A stretch of 32,871 nucleotides of DNA from an uncultured Prevotella sp. (GTDB lineage: Bacteria; Bacteroidota; Bacteroidia; Bacteroidales; Bacteroidaceae). Every line of letters starts with the position of its first letter. Position 1 is the stretch's first letter. Shown piece by piece: positions 15,743 to 25,043 of the stretch. Under the pieces are notes generated by a model that searched no databases, was not told the origin of the DNA, and worked only from the letters and a program-made list of their open reading frames with translations. The DNA lies in assembly GCA_947165435.1 (NCBI GenBank), contig CAMVAI010000035.1, positions 1-32,871 of the forward strand, read 5' to 3'. Made by a program: the position numbers and the translations under genes.

Positions 15743-18700
15743 AACCGCTCACCGTTTACAAGGCCAGTGCCGGGTCTGGAAAGACTTTTACACTGGCTAC
15801 CGAATACATCAAGCTGCTGGTCAGGAACCCGCAGAGCTATCGAAATATCCTGGCCGTCACCTTCACCAACAAGGCGACGGAAGAGATGAAGATGCGCATA
15901 CTCAGCCAGCTCTACGGCATCTGGCAGCAACTGCCCGACTCCGCCGGCTACATGCAGAAAGTGGTCAGCGAGACGGGCTTTTCCGAGTCTCAGGTTAGCC
16001 AACGGGCTGGCGAGGCCCTCCATCTGCTGCTGCACAACTACAACTACTTCCGCGTGGAGACCATCGACACCTTCTTCCAAAGCGTGCTGCGCAACCTGGC
16101 CCGCGAGCTTGACCTGACCGCCAACCTCCGCATAGGACTGAACGACGTGCAGGTGGAGGAACAGGCCGTCGATGAGCTTATCGACCAGCTCACCCATACC
16201 GACGTGATACTGCAATGGCTGATGAAATACATCATGGAGACCATCAGCGACGACCGCTCATGGAACATCATAGGGCAGGTGAAACAGTTCGGACGCACCA
16301 TCTTCCGCGACTACTACAAGGAGCAGAGTGCCGCCTTGAACAAGCTCATTGGCCAGAAAGACTTCCTCAGCAACTACATGTCGCAGCTGCGGCAAATACG
16401 CAGTCAGGCCGAGCAGCAGATGAAAGACGTGGCCGACCGTTTCTTCAAGGCTCTTGACGGCGAGGGCATCACCGTCGATGACCTCAGCTACGGAAAGAGT
16501 GGCATCTACGGCTTCTTTGTCAAGCTCGGCAACGGGCAGATGGACGAAAGCATCGTGGGTAAGCGGGTAACCGACTGCACAGAAGACCCTGCCAAGTGGT
16601 ACTCCAAGAAAAACCGCCGCGCTGCCGACATCCATGCGTTGGCCGACAGCACCCTCATGCCCCTCTTGCGACTGGCCATCGAGGAGCGGCCCCGCCAATG
16701 GAAGCTGTTCAAGTCGGCCGACCTCACCCTGCGTCACCTCAACCAGCTGCGGCTCCTGGGCAGCATCGAGCAGAAAGTAAGGCAGATGAACGACGATGCC
16801 AACCGCTTCCTGCTCAGCGATACCCAGCAGTTGCTGCACGCGCTCATCAAGGGCAGTGACTCGCCCTTCATCTTCGAAAAGATTGGCACGCGGCTGGAAC
16901 ATATCATGATCGACGAGTTCCAGGACACCAGTACCGTCCAGTGGCAGAACTTCAAGGTACTGCTGCAAGAGTGCATGAGCCATGCCGACAGCGAGAACCT
17001 CATCGTAGGCGATGTCAAGCAGAGTATCTACCGCTGGCGGTCCGGCGACTGGCGACTGCTGAATGCCATCGACCAGGAATTTCCCCATTCCGGCGACATG
17101 CTGGACATCCGCCCCCTGGAGACCAACTACCGCTCCGAGCGTAATATCGTTGACTTCAACAACGCTTTCTTCATAGAGGCCGCACGCCAGGAATACGAAG
17201 CCCAGGAAGAGCAGTTCCCGCACGGTGCCGCCCTGCTGAAGAACGCCTATGCCGACGTGGCCCAACGGGTGCCGGAACATCGCACGGCGAAAGGCTACGT
17301 AAGCATCAGCCTGTTGCCTGCCGACAATTATCAGGAAGAGGTGCTGCGACAACTGGCCGACACCGTGAGACAGTTGACGGCACAAGGCATCGCGCCACAC
17401 CGCATGGCCATCCTCGTACGCACGAACAACTACATCCCCTTGATAGCCGACTATTTCGCAGAAGAAATGCCGGACGTACATATTGTCAGCGACGAGGCCT
17501 TCCGGCTCGATGCGTCAGTATCCGTCACCCTCATCGTACAAGCGCTCCATCTGCTCACCCATCCCGACGACCTGACGGCAAAGGCCGCCATCGCGAAGAT
17601 TTACCAACGGAGCATACTCGGCAACAAAGCCGCTGAAAACGAGCTGCTGATTAAAGGACAGCCCCTCGACGACCTGTTGCCCGAAGCCTATATCCGGCAC
17701 ACGCAGGAGCTGCTGCAGTTGCCGCTCTACGAGCTCTGCGAAAAGCTGTACACCCTCTTCGGTTTAGAGCATCTGCACGAACAGAGTGCCTACGTCTGTG
17801 CCTTCTACGACCAGCTGAGCCGTTTCACCCAGGACAACAGCACCGACATTGACGCTTTCGTCGCCGAGTGGGAAGAGACCATCGGCAGCAAGACTATCCA
17901 AAGCAGCGAGACCAGCGGACTGCGCATCCTGTCTATCCACAAGAGCAAGGGTCTGGAGTTCGACCACGTCATCATTCCCTTCTGCGACTGGCGCCTGGAG
18001 CATGCCGACATCCTGTGGTGCCAGCCCAAGGAGTCGCCGTTCGATGCCCTGCCCATAGCTCCTATCGACTATAGCCAGAAGCAGATGGTAGGCACCATTT
18101 ACGAGCAGGACTATCTGGTCGAGCACCTGCAGAATACCGTCGATAACCTGAACCTGCTCTATGTGGCCTTCACCCGCGCCTCGAAGAGTCTCTTCGTCAT
18201 TGGCAAGCGTAATGCCAAGAACACCCGCTCGGCACTCATCGAAACCGTACTGCCACACCTCACCTTAGAACATAGCACCCTCGACGGCATGGAGGACGAC
18301 AAGGCTCCCATCACTTTCTGCTACGGAAAGTCCTATACAGACGACAGTGAAGCCAAGCCGACAGCAAAGGCAGAACGTCAGTCGGCCAATGTTTTCCTGC
18401 AGCCCGTCACTCCTCAGCCCATTGCCGTTGAAACCTTCAAGGCGCAGACATCGTTCCGGCAAAGCAACAAAAGCCGCGACTTCATCGAAGGCGACGACAC
18501 CACCCCGGAGCTGAGCTACATCAAGACGGGCAGCGTGCTGCACCACGTGTTCTCGACCATACGCACCACGTCCGACATCGAGCCGGCCTTGCTGGAATTG
18601 CAGCGCGACGGCGTGCTATACGACGATGAGGTGACGCGTGAAAAAGTGACATCCATGCTTCGCAAGCGACTAGAGCATCCGCGTGTGAAAGACTGGTTCT

Positions 18701-18957
18701 CCAGCCGCTGGACATTGTATAACGAGTGCAGCATCATCACCTACGACAGCGGAGCCGTCAAGAAACGCCGCCCTGACCGCGTGATGACCGACGGACAGGA
18801 GACCCACGTCGTAGATTTCAAGTTCGGCAATCCCAAGGCCGAATACCACGACCAGGTTCGTGAGTACATGCAACTGCTCTCCGACATGGGACTACCCGGG
18901 GTAAAAGGGTGGCTGTGGTATGTTTACAGCAACAAGATAGAGGCTGTTGAGATGTGA
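15736..18957 (+). CDS. addA: AddA/RecB-like UvrD-family helicase-nuclease
   Basis: A 1073-residue double-strand-break repair helicase subunit. Walker A is ASAGSGKTFTLA at residues 9-20, with motif Ia AVTFTNKATEEMK, motif II IDEFQD (D393-E394), QSIYRWRSGDW, a helicase domain 2 with GLRILSIHKSKGLEFDHVII, and motif VI LLYVAFTRASK. The C-terminal nuclease fold carries RRPDRVM and VVDFKFG (D1027 x K1029), the PD-(D/E)XK core. With the next gene it forms an AddAB-type complex that unwinds and trims broken or foreign DNA ends and loads RecA. The AddB gene begins right at its end, so the two are cotranscribed. The name is by function; Bacteroidota annotations may simply say UvrD-helicase. Confidence 0.9.
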   Translation: MVKPLTVYKASAGSGKTFTLATEYIKLLVRNPQSYRNILAVTFTNKATEEMKMRILSQLYGIWQQLPDSAGYMQKVVSETGFSESQVSQRAGEALHLLLHNYNYFRVETIDTFFQSVLRNLARELDLTANLRIGLNDVQVEEQAVDELIDQLTHTDVILQWLMKYIMETISDDRSWNIIGQVKQFGRTIFRDYYKEQSAALNKLIGQKDFLSNYMSQLRQIRSQAEQQMKDVADRFFKALDGEGITVDDLSYGKSGIYGFFVKLGNGQMDESIVGKRVTDCTEDPAKWYSKKNRRAADIHALADSTLMPLLRLAIEERPRQWKLFKSADLTLRHLNQLRLLGSIEQKVRQMNDDANRFLLSDTQQLLHALIKGSDSPFIFEKIGTRLEHIMIDEFQDTSTVQWQNFKVLLQECMSHADSENLIVGDVKQSIYRWRSGDWRLLNAIDQEFPHSGDMLDIRPLETNYRSERNIVDFNNAFFIEAARQEYEAQEEQFPHGAALLKNAYADVAQRVPEHRTAKGYVSISLLPADNYQEEVLRQLADTVRQLTAQGIAPHRMAILVRTNNYIPLIADYFAEEMPDVHIVSDEAFRLDASVSVTLIVQALHLLTHPDDLTAKAAIAKIYQRSILGNKAAENELLIKGQPLDDLLPEAYIRHTQELLQLPLYELCEKLYTLFGLEHLHEQSAYVCAFYDQLSRFTQDNSTDIDAFVAEWEETIGSKTIQSSETSGLRILSIHKSKGLEFDHVIIPFCDWRLEHADILWCQPKESPFDALPIAPIDYSQKQMVGTIYEQDYLVEHLQNTVDNLNLLYVAFTRASKSLFVIGKRNAKNTRSALIETVLPHLTLEHSTLDGMEDDKAPITFCYGKSYTDDSEAKPTAKAERQSANVFLQPVTPQPIAVETFKAQTSFRQSNKSRDFIEGDDTTPELSYIKTGSVLHHVFSTIRTTSDIEPALLELQRDGVLYDDEVTREKVTSMLRKRLEHPRVKDWFSSRWTLYNECSIITYDSGAVKKRRPDRVMTDGQETHVVDFKFGNPKAEYHDQVREYMQLLSDMGLPGVKGWLWYVYSNKIEAVEM

Positions 18958-18977
18958 TAGCTTATAACCGAAAGAAT

Positions 18978-21833
18978 ATGAAGGATTTTTTAGAATACGT
19001 TGCCGAAGACATGCTATGCAAATACGGCACCAATATGTCGCAGGTCACCGTGGTGTTCCCTAACAAACGTGCCTCGCTGTTCCTCAACGAACATCTGGCA
19101 CGGCTGGCAGGCAAGCCACTGTGGAGCCCTGCGTATATCACCATCAGCGAACTGTTCCGCCGCCAGACCACCCTTCAGGTGGCCGACCCCATCAAGCAGG
19201 TGTGCGACCTGCACAAGGCGTTCTGCCGACAGACGGGTTCTGCGGAAACCCTCGACAAGTTCTATGGCTGGGGACAAATGCTACTGGCCGACTTTGACGA
19301 CATCGACAAGAACATGGCCGATGCCGACCGCGTGTTTGCCAACCTGCGCGACATCCACGAACTTGACGACGTGTCATACCTCACCGACGAACAGCGCGAG
19401 ATGATACGCCGCTTCTTCAGCAATTTCTCTGAAGACCACAATACCGAGCTCAAGGAACGCTTCTTGCGGCTATGGAGCCATTTTGCCGACGTTTACCACG
19501 ATTTCAACGCGCTGCTGGCCGCGCAAGGACTGGCCTACGAGGGTGCCCTCTACCGTCAGGTGGCACTTCATACCGATGCGGCATCGCTCGACGGCATCTA
19601 CCTCTTTGTGGGTTTCAACCTCCTGCAAAAGGTCGAGCAACAGTTCTTTGCCACCTTGCAGAAAGCCGGCAAAGCCCGCTTCTACTGGGATTTCGACCAC
19701 TACTACACCACCGGCATCAAGCCCCGCCCGTCGGCCACAGGCGACTTCCACCCGTCGGCCAAAGGCCGGCAGTACCACGAGGCGGGCCAGTATATCAGCC
19801 GCTATCTGAGTCTGTTTCCCAACGAGCTCGATTCGCTGTCCGATGACCTCTACGGAAACTTTAGCCGCCCCAAGCATATCAGCGTCATTTCAGCGTTCAC
19901 CGAGAATATCCAGGCTCATTATGTCAGCACATGGCTGCGCGCTTCGGCAGCTGATGGCGACGGATGCTCCGATGGCGATAGCCGAGCCAACGATAGCGTC
20001 CCTCGCTGTCAATGCGGCCGGCGCACCGCCATCGTGATGTGCAATGAGAACCTGCTACCCACCATCATCCACTGTCTGCCCGACGAAGTGGACAAGGTGA
20101 ACATCACCACCGGCTATCCGCTCTCACAGACGCCCGTTGCCTCGTTTGTTCAACTATGGTTCAACATCTTGCAGCGCGGACGCACCCCACAGCTGCAACG
20201 TTCGCTACTGCATCATCCCTATACGCAGTATGCTGAAGAAGTCGCCCACTGCGACACCGATACTGCCGACAGCCTGACCGTCTTGCTGCGACTGCTCCGC
20301 CAGATAGCCCGGAACGGAAAGGAGGCCCATGCCGACGACCCGCTGTTCCAGGAGACGCTCTTCTGCGCCTATACGCTGGTCAACCGGCTGGAGTCACTGC
20401 GCCAGAGCGGCGACCTGCTTGTAGATCTTGTCACCCTGCAACGCCTGGTAGGCCAGCTGATGCAGCAGACCTCCATCCCCTTCCATGGCGAGCCGGCGGA
20501 AGGCATTCAGGTGATGGGCGTATTAGAGACGCGCAACATCGACTTCGACCACGTGCTGTTGCTCTCCTGCAACGAGGGCAACCTGCCGCGTGGTGTCAAC
20601 GACAGCTCGTTCATTCCCCACAGCATCCGACGGGCCTACGAGCTGACCACCGTTGACAACAAGGTGAGCATCTATGCCTACTATTTCCACCGGCTGCTGC
20701 AGCGTGCCTCCGACATCACCATCCTATACAACAACTCTACCGAGGACGGACAGCGCGGCGAGATGAGCCGTTTCATACTACAGCTGATGGTGGAAAGCGG
20801 ACACGCCATCACCCAGCACACGCTGCAGACAGGACAGGCCGCAGAGCGGTGGAAGCCACAGCCTGTCGAGAAGACGCCGCGTGTCATACAGGTGATGGGC
20901 GACACCTTCCAGCGACTGTCACCGACAGCCATCTGCACCTATATCCGCTGCCCCCTGCAGTTCTATTATCGCTATGTCGCCGACATCATGGAGCCTGACA
21001 CACCCGACGACGAACAGGAGCTGGACAACCGCATCTTTGGTAACATCTTCCACGAGGCTGCCGACATCGTCTATCACCAGCTGCCCCGCTCGATAACGCG
21101 CGACATACTCGACCATCTGTTGAAAGAGAAGGTACAGATAGAACGTGCCGTTGACGAGGCTTTCCACCATGCGCTGCCCCACTCGCAGTTTGGCGGCCTG
21201 CACCTCATCAACCGCGAGGTCATCATCCACTATCTGCGCCAACTCGTCACGATAGATCGCAGCCTGGCGCCGTTTACCATTCTCGGTCTGGAATATGATG
21301 TTGAGCAACCGCTACCGCCTTTAGGCCCGGCAGTATTGCCTCGCAGCATTGGCGGGCGTATAGACCGTCTCGACCTGATGCAAGACGGCACCATCCGTGT
21401 GGTAGATTACAAGACGGGCGGCCGACGACTCAAGCCGTTGCCCGACGTTGAGGCCATCTTCCTTCCGGAAAACATTCACGAACACAGTGCCTATTACCTG
21501 CAGACGTTTGTCTATGCCGACATCGTCAGCCGACAGCAGTCCTCAGGGATGACCGCAAATCATTTGCAGTCCGCAGCTATACCCACCGGTTCGCAGCCCC
21601 ATCGCGTCGCCCCGGCTCTCTTCTTCATCCAGCATGCCGGCGGCGAGGGCTACGACCCCACGCTGTGCTTCGGACAGACGCCCGTCAGCGACATCGCCAC
21701 CTATTCTGCCCGTTTCAACGAGCTGCTGCATCAAAAGATTGCCGAGATTTTCTCGCCCGACATGCCCTTTACGCCGACGTCCGACACTGCCATCTGCCGT
21801 TCGTGCCGCTACAAGCTGTTCTGCCGACGGTAG
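18978..21833 (+). CDS. addB: AddB-like nuclease with 4Fe-4S cluster motif
   Basis: A protein of about 951 residues, second subunit of the AddAB-type exonuclease. It begins MKDFLEYVAEDMLCKYG and contains the inactive helicase-like VVFPNKRASLFLNEHLA, then a C-terminal PD-(D/E)XK nuclease, IGGRIDRLD ... RVVDYKTGG (D810 x K812). The four iron-sulphur ligands are present: one Cys in CTYIRCPLQFYYRYV before the nuclease core and CxxCx5C at the extreme end (ICRSCRYKLFCRR). The ATG at 18978 is preferred; a GTG overlapping the addA stop is an alternative. A stretch near residues 325-350 (DGDGCSDGDSRANDS) is low complexity. It ends convergent with the muramidase gene. Confidence 0.88.
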   Translation: MKDFLEYVAEDMLCKYGTNMSQVTVVFPNKRASLFLNEHLARLAGKPLWSPAYITISELFRRQTTLQVADPIKQVCDLHKAFCRQTGSAETLDKFYGWGQMLLADFDDIDKNMADADRVFANLRDIHELDDVSYLTDEQREMIRRFFSNFSEDHNTELKERFLRLWSHFADVYHDFNALLAAQGLAYEGALYRQVALHTDAASLDGIYLFVGFNLLQKVEQQFFATLQKAGKARFYWDFDHYYTTGIKPRPSATGDFHPSAKGRQYHEAGQYISRYLSLFPNELDSLSDDLYGNFSRPKHISVISAFTENIQAHYVSTWLRASAADGDGCSDGDSRANDSVPRCQCGRRTAIVMCNENLLPTIIHCLPDEVDKVNITTGYPLSQTPVASFVQLWFNILQRGRTPQLQRSLLHHPYTQYAEEVAHCDTDTADSLTVLLRLLRQIARNGKEAHADDPLFQETLFCAYTLVNRLESLRQSGDLLVDLVTLQRLVGQLMQQTSIPFHGEPAEGIQVMGVLETRNIDFDHVLLLSCNEGNLPRGVNDSSFIPHSIRRAYELTTVDNKVSIYAYYFHRLLQRASDITILYNNSTEDGQRGEMSRFILQLMVESGHAITQHTLQTGQAAERWKPQPVEKTPRVIQVMGDTFQRLSPTAICTYIRCPLQFYYRYVADIMEPDTPDDEQELDNRIFGNIFHEAADIVYHQLPRSITRDILDHLLKEKVQIERAVDEAFHHALPHSQFGGLHLINREVIIHYLRQLVTIDRSLAPFTILGLEYDVEQPLPPLGPAVLPRSIGGRIDRLDLMQDGTIRVVDYKTGGRRLKPLPDVEAIFLPENIHEHSAYYLQTFVYADIVSRQQSSGMTANHLQSAAIPTGSQPHRVAPALFFIQHAGGEGYDPTLCFGQTPVSDIATYSARFNELLHQKIAEIFSPDMPFTPTSDTAICRSCRYKLFCRR

Positions 21834-21888
21834 CATCGGTGGCTGTGTACTGTCTTCACACCCTAAATGAATCGTCTGTTAAAACGGA

Positions 21889-23352
21889 TTACTGGTGGAA
21901 TCCCGTCTTTATGAAGTCGTCGAACTGCATCTGATAGCCGTTGAACACGTTGACGTCCACGTCGCCCGTGATGCCTTCTACCCGTCCGTCGGCACATAGT
22001 TGCCAATACACCAGCTTCACGTCCGGCTTGTATTCGCCGTACCGGGCTATCCACACGTTGTAGCGCTGCTTGATGTCGGCCGCCGCCGCATCCTTCATGT
22101 GGCGGTTCACGAACATCTGGTTCACGTATAGGATGGGTCGCATGTGCGTGCGCCTCTCTACATATTCCATGAACACACGTATGCGGCGCATCAGCTCCTC
22201 CGTGCCGCCGATGCTGCGTATCTGTGCCTCGGTAGGCTCCACGTCAAGCACCGGCGGGAAGTCGCCGCTGCGAAACAGCGTGTGGTTCACGAAGTAGGTG
22301 GCCTGTGCCAGTGCCGGTGTCTTCAGCGAGAAGAAGTGGTAGGCCCCTGTGTGTATGCCCTTGGCGCGAGCCGCCATGTAGTCTTTCAGGAAGTAGCGGT
22401 TGCGGATGGTGGTTCCCTCTGTCGATTTGATATACACGAACGACACGGGGAATGTCCTCCCCTCCGTGTTGTGTCGCTTGCCCAGCGAGGTGATGCGCAG
22501 CCGGTTCCAATGTATCTGGTATCGCCGGCGGCCCTTCTCGTGCTGGTGTCGCGAGATGTCGATGCCGTAGATGCGCTCTGCCGTGTAGCGCAGCCGCTCG
22601 CCGACGAACCGTCCGTTCTTCCAGGTGCCTATGCGCAGCTGGTGGTTGGGCGACGAGTCGAAGGCAAAGCCGTCCAGTGCGTCGTCAGCCCAGAATCCCT
22701 CCTTGTGGCATCCGTCCCACTCGTCCATCACGCCTTGTCCGCTGGCTCTGTAGCGGCTGTCCATCTGTCCTTGGTAAATGCCGGTGGAGTCGATGCGCAC
22801 GGCACTGACGATGGTGTCGCTGTTCCATACCGCCGACACGATGCGCCCCCGCTCGTCGCGCACCAGTCCCGGACCGTTCAGCTTTCCCCGGTAGTAATGG
22901 CCCGCCTTCCAGTAACCGCCGCCGGTCTTGACGGCTGTCAGCGGGCGGTCTTTGGCTTTGATGAGGTGTCGCTCGACGGTCTGCTTGCCGTTGCGTTGTC
23001 CGGCAGCCTGCTGCGCGGTGGCTTGCCTGACGGCGGCCTCCAGCTTGCTTTGCTCTTTCCGCAGCAGCCTGTCGTATTGTGCCACAAGGTGAAAACCCTC
23101 GTCGGTGACGTTGTGTATGCGCAGGTAGTAGTCCATGGCCCCGGTCTCTTCCTTCACGCGCTGCAGGGCGTGCCGCAGCGAGTCGGCCGACGGCTGCCGC
23201 TGGTAGCGTATCTCCACCTTGTCGCGCATCTGCGGTGGGGTCTTGGGGGTGAACAGGGGCGATGCCGGACTAATGATGACGAGCAGGGCGAGTATGGCCA
23301 CGTCGGCCAGTCCGGCTATCGTGTGTTGCTGCTTTCTTTTCATGCTTTTCAT
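21889..23352 (-). CDS. Membrane-anchored GH25 muramidase with MORN-like repeats
   Basis: A 487-residue protein. After a basic start a single hydrophobic segment (ADVAILALLVIISPASPLF) acts as anchor or signal. Residues about 35-110 are charged and helical. Residues about 140-240 hold MORN-like motifs such as GHYYRGKLNGPGLVRDERG and GIYQGQMDSRYRASGQGVMD. The C-terminal half is a GH25 muramidase, IDISRHQ, FVYIKSTEGTT, GAYHFFS, LDVEPTEA, ending DVDVNVFNG. GH25 enzymes cleave the MurNAc-GlcNAc bond. The Asp (IDIS) and the LDVE pair expected at the active site are present. The start overlaps the nudC stop as ATGA, so the two are coupled. The role is probably cell-wall remodelling. Confidence 0.85.
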   Translation of the reverse strand: MKSMKRKQQHTIAGLADVAILALLVIISPASPLFTPKTPPQMRDKVEIRYQRQPSADSLRHALQRVKEETGAMDYYLRIHNVTDEGFHLVAQYDRLLRKEQSKLEAAVRQATAQQAAGQRNGKQTVERHLIKAKDRPLTAVKTGGGYWKAGHYYRGKLNGPGLVRDERGRIVSAVWNSDTIVSAVRIDSTGIYQGQMDSRYRASGQGVMDEWDGCHKEGFWADDALDGFAFDSSPNHQLRIGTWKNGRFVGERLRYTAERIYGIDISRHQHEKGRRRYQIHWNRLRITSLGKRHNTEGRTFPVSFVYIKSTEGTTIRNRYFLKDYMAARAKGIHTGAYHFFSLKTPALAQATYFVNHTLFRSGDFPPVLDVEPTEAQIRSIGGTEELMRRIRVFMEYVERRTHMRPILYVNQMFVNRHMKDAAAADIKQRYNVWIARYGEYKPDVKLVYWQLCADGRVEGITGDVDVNVFNGYQMQFDDFIKTGFHQ

Positions 23353-24200
23353 GCGTCACCTTCTTTCCGGCTGTTCGCAGCTTCTTGGCGGTCTATCTCG
23401 TCTGTCCAGTCGTCGATGAGACGGCGGGCTATGCTCATCTTCTCGGGGATGTGGGGCAGGTGGTAACGGTCGAACCACGCCCCCTTCGACAGCTCCGAGC
23501 GCTGCAGGTGTATCTTGCCGTGGTCGTAGTCGGCGGTGAAGCCCACCATCAGTCCGCAGGGGTAGGGCCAGGGCTGCGAGCCGAAGTATCGCAGGTTGGT
23601 GATGTGCAGCCCCGTCTCTTCCATCACCTCGCGGTGTACGGCCTCTTCCAGCGTCTCGCCAGTCTCTACGAATCCGGCCACGAGACCGTAGAAGTCGTGG
23701 CGGAAGTTGTTGGCGTGTACCAGCAGGATTTCGTCGCTGCCCGACGGCGATGCGCCGGACATTGCCGTGCAGGCTGTCGTATTACCGTTTTGCGGGGCGA
23801 GCGGGCGGCGACGTATGCGCACGATGATGGCGATGGCCAGCGAGGGCCACACCTCCTTGCCGCAGTGTTCGCATTTCTTCGATATGTCGGTGTCGAAGCG
23901 CATGGGTCCGCCGCACACGCCGCAGTACTTGGTGTTCTGGTCCCAGTAGAGCAGCTCGTGGCACTTGCCGGCCTTCAGATAGTCGGCCTCCGCCAGCTTG
24001 AAGTAGCTCTGCCTCAGCGGGCACATCTCGTAGCGGTCGCTGCCCGTCAGCGGCTGCTCTATGCGGTAGCTCTTGTCGCCTTCAACATTCATCACGGTAG
24101 TCCACGGCTTGATGTCGGCAGGTGGCTCGTCGGGTATGCGGTAGCCGTCGGTGCCACGCTCCAGCACGAGGTCGCCTTGGCAGAATACGTAGTATTTCAT
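23349..24200 (-). CDS. nudC: NADH pyrophosphatase (NudC), NUDIX family
   Basis: A 283-residue NudC. It contains the zinc ribbon CGVCGGPMRF ... CEHCGKEVWPS, the NUDIX box GFVETGETLEEAVHREVMEE plus TGL, and the NudC-specific SQPWPYPCGLMVGF. It hydrolyses NAD(H) and can remove NAD caps from RNA; the choice between these in vivo is not decided by sequence. An insert of about 30 residues (TTACTAMSGASPSGSDE) sits inside the NUDIX domain before the LLVHANNF strand and is not usual in other NudC proteins. The ATG at 24198-24200 (MKYYVFCQGD) is chosen; a frame upstream extends past the promoter. It is cotranscribed with the muramidase. Confidence 0.9.
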   Translation of the reverse strand: MKYYVFCQGDLVLERGTDGYRIPDEPPADIKPWTTVMNVEGDKSYRIEQPLTGSDRYEMCPLRQSYFKLAEADYLKAGKCHELLYWDQNTKYCGVCGGPMRFDTDISKKCEHCGKEVWPSLAIAIIVRIRRRPLAPQNGNTTACTAMSGASPSGSDEILLVHANNFRHDFYGLVAGFVETGETLEEAVHREVMEETGLHITNLRYFGSQPWPYPCGLMVGFTADYDHGKIHLQRSELSKGAWFDRYHLPHIPEKMSIARRLIDDWTDEIDRQEAANSRKEGDA

Positions 24201-24261
24201 CGTCAGAATATGTCTATTTATAATATGTATATGTCCGTCTGTTTTTTCACACAACGGCATG

Positions 24262-24292
24262 CAAAGTTACTTGTTTTTTTCCATCCGTGCAA
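24262..24292 (-). promoter_or_regulatory. Promoter of the nudC-muramidase operon
   Basis: Minus strand: TTG at 24290-24292, 20 bases, then TAACTTTG at 24262-24269. Both match the Bacteroidota consensus. The leader to the nudC ATG is about 60 bases. Confidence 0.65.
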
Positions 24293-24341
24293 CATTCGGC
24301 ATGCTTTTTGCTGCTTTTTTACTGAAAAAACAATTAAAAAC

Positions 24342-24347
24342 AGGAGG
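24342..24347 (+). promoter_or_regulatory. Strong Shine-Dalgarno ahead of the DnaJ-like gene
   Basis: AGGAGG lies nine bases before the ATG at 24357. Classical ribosome binding sites are rare in this window, and this one fixes the start inside a much longer open frame. Confidence 0.7.
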
Positions 24348-24356
24348 ACAAGACTT

Positions 24357-25004
24357 ATGGCATTTATTGACTATTACAAGATTTTGGGCGTCGATAAGAC
24401 GATAGCACAGAAGGACGTGAAGAAGGCCTACCTGAAGCGCGCCAAGCAGTTCCACCCCGACCTGCACCCTGACGATGCGAAGGCCAAGGCGAAGTTCCAG
24501 GCCCTGCAGGAGGCTTACGACGTGATTGGCGACCCCGAGAAGCGTGCCAAATACGACAAGTATGGCGAACAGTGGCGGCAGGCCGAGCAGTTCGAGCAGG
24601 CCGGTGGCGGCTTCGGTGGCTTCGGCAGTCAGGGCGGCGACCCCTTTGGCGGCTTCGACTTCTCGTCGTTCGGCAAGGGTGGCGGCGGCTTCTCGTCGTT
24701 CTTCCAGGACTTGTTCGGCGGCATGGGCGGCGCGCATACCTACCGCGAGGAACCGAAGGACACGCTGGCCACGGTGACCATCGACATGTACACGGCACTG
24801 CTGGGCGGCGACATCATGGTGACCACCGGCAGCGGCGAGCGGCTGCGGCTGAAGGTGAAGCCCGAGACGCAGCCCGGCACGAAGGTACGGCTGCGCGGCA
24901 AGGGTAGGGGAGGCACCGACCTGATACTGACCTACCAGGTGAAGCTGCCCACGGGCCTTACCGACCGTCAGCGCGAGCTGTTGCAGCAGATGCGTGTCGG
25001 CTGA
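24357..25004 (+). CDS. Short DnaJ/CbpA-like co-chaperone
   Basis: A 215-residue J-domain protein. Residues 4-70 are the J domain (DYYKILGVDKTIAQKDVKKA, HPD at QFHPDLHPD), then a Gly/Phe-rich linker (GGGFGGFGSQGGDPFGGFDF), and one C-terminal peptide-binding-like domain (TLATVTIDMYTALLGGDIMV). There is no zinc-finger region, so it is CbpA-like (type II), and it is shorter than the usual 300-residue form, lacking the second C-terminal domain. It would deliver substrates to DnaK. The frame is open far upstream (to 23385) but that is antisense to nudC; the AGGAGG site marks the true start. It ends convergent with kdsB. Confidence 0.88.
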   Translation: MAFIDYYKILGVDKTIAQKDVKKAYLKRAKQFHPDLHPDDAKAKAKFQALQEAYDVIGDPEKRAKYDKYGEQWRQAEQFEQAGGGFGGFGSQGGDPFGGFDFSSFGKGGGGFSSFFQDLFGGMGGAHTYREEPKDTLATVTIDMYTALLGGDIMVTTGSGERLRLKVKPETQPGTKVRLRGKGRGGTDLILTYQVKLPTGLTDRQRELLQQMRVG

Positions 25005-25043
25005 AAATGGTGGCCGAAAAGCTCTGATGCGTGTAATCCGTTG

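Noticed and set aside
16258..17481. 407-codon frame antisense to addA
   Set aside because: It lies across helicase motifs that are intact on the plus strand.
22144..23466. 440-codon plus-strand frame opposite the muramidase gene
   Set aside because: The minus strand carries GH25 and MORN-like motifs; the plus frame does not resemble anything.
23385..24356. Over 300 stop-free codons upstream of the DnaJ-like start on the plus strand
   Set aside because: It is antisense to nudC and the end of the muramidase gene, has no family resemblance, and the AGGAGG site and J-domain start define the true beginning at 24357.
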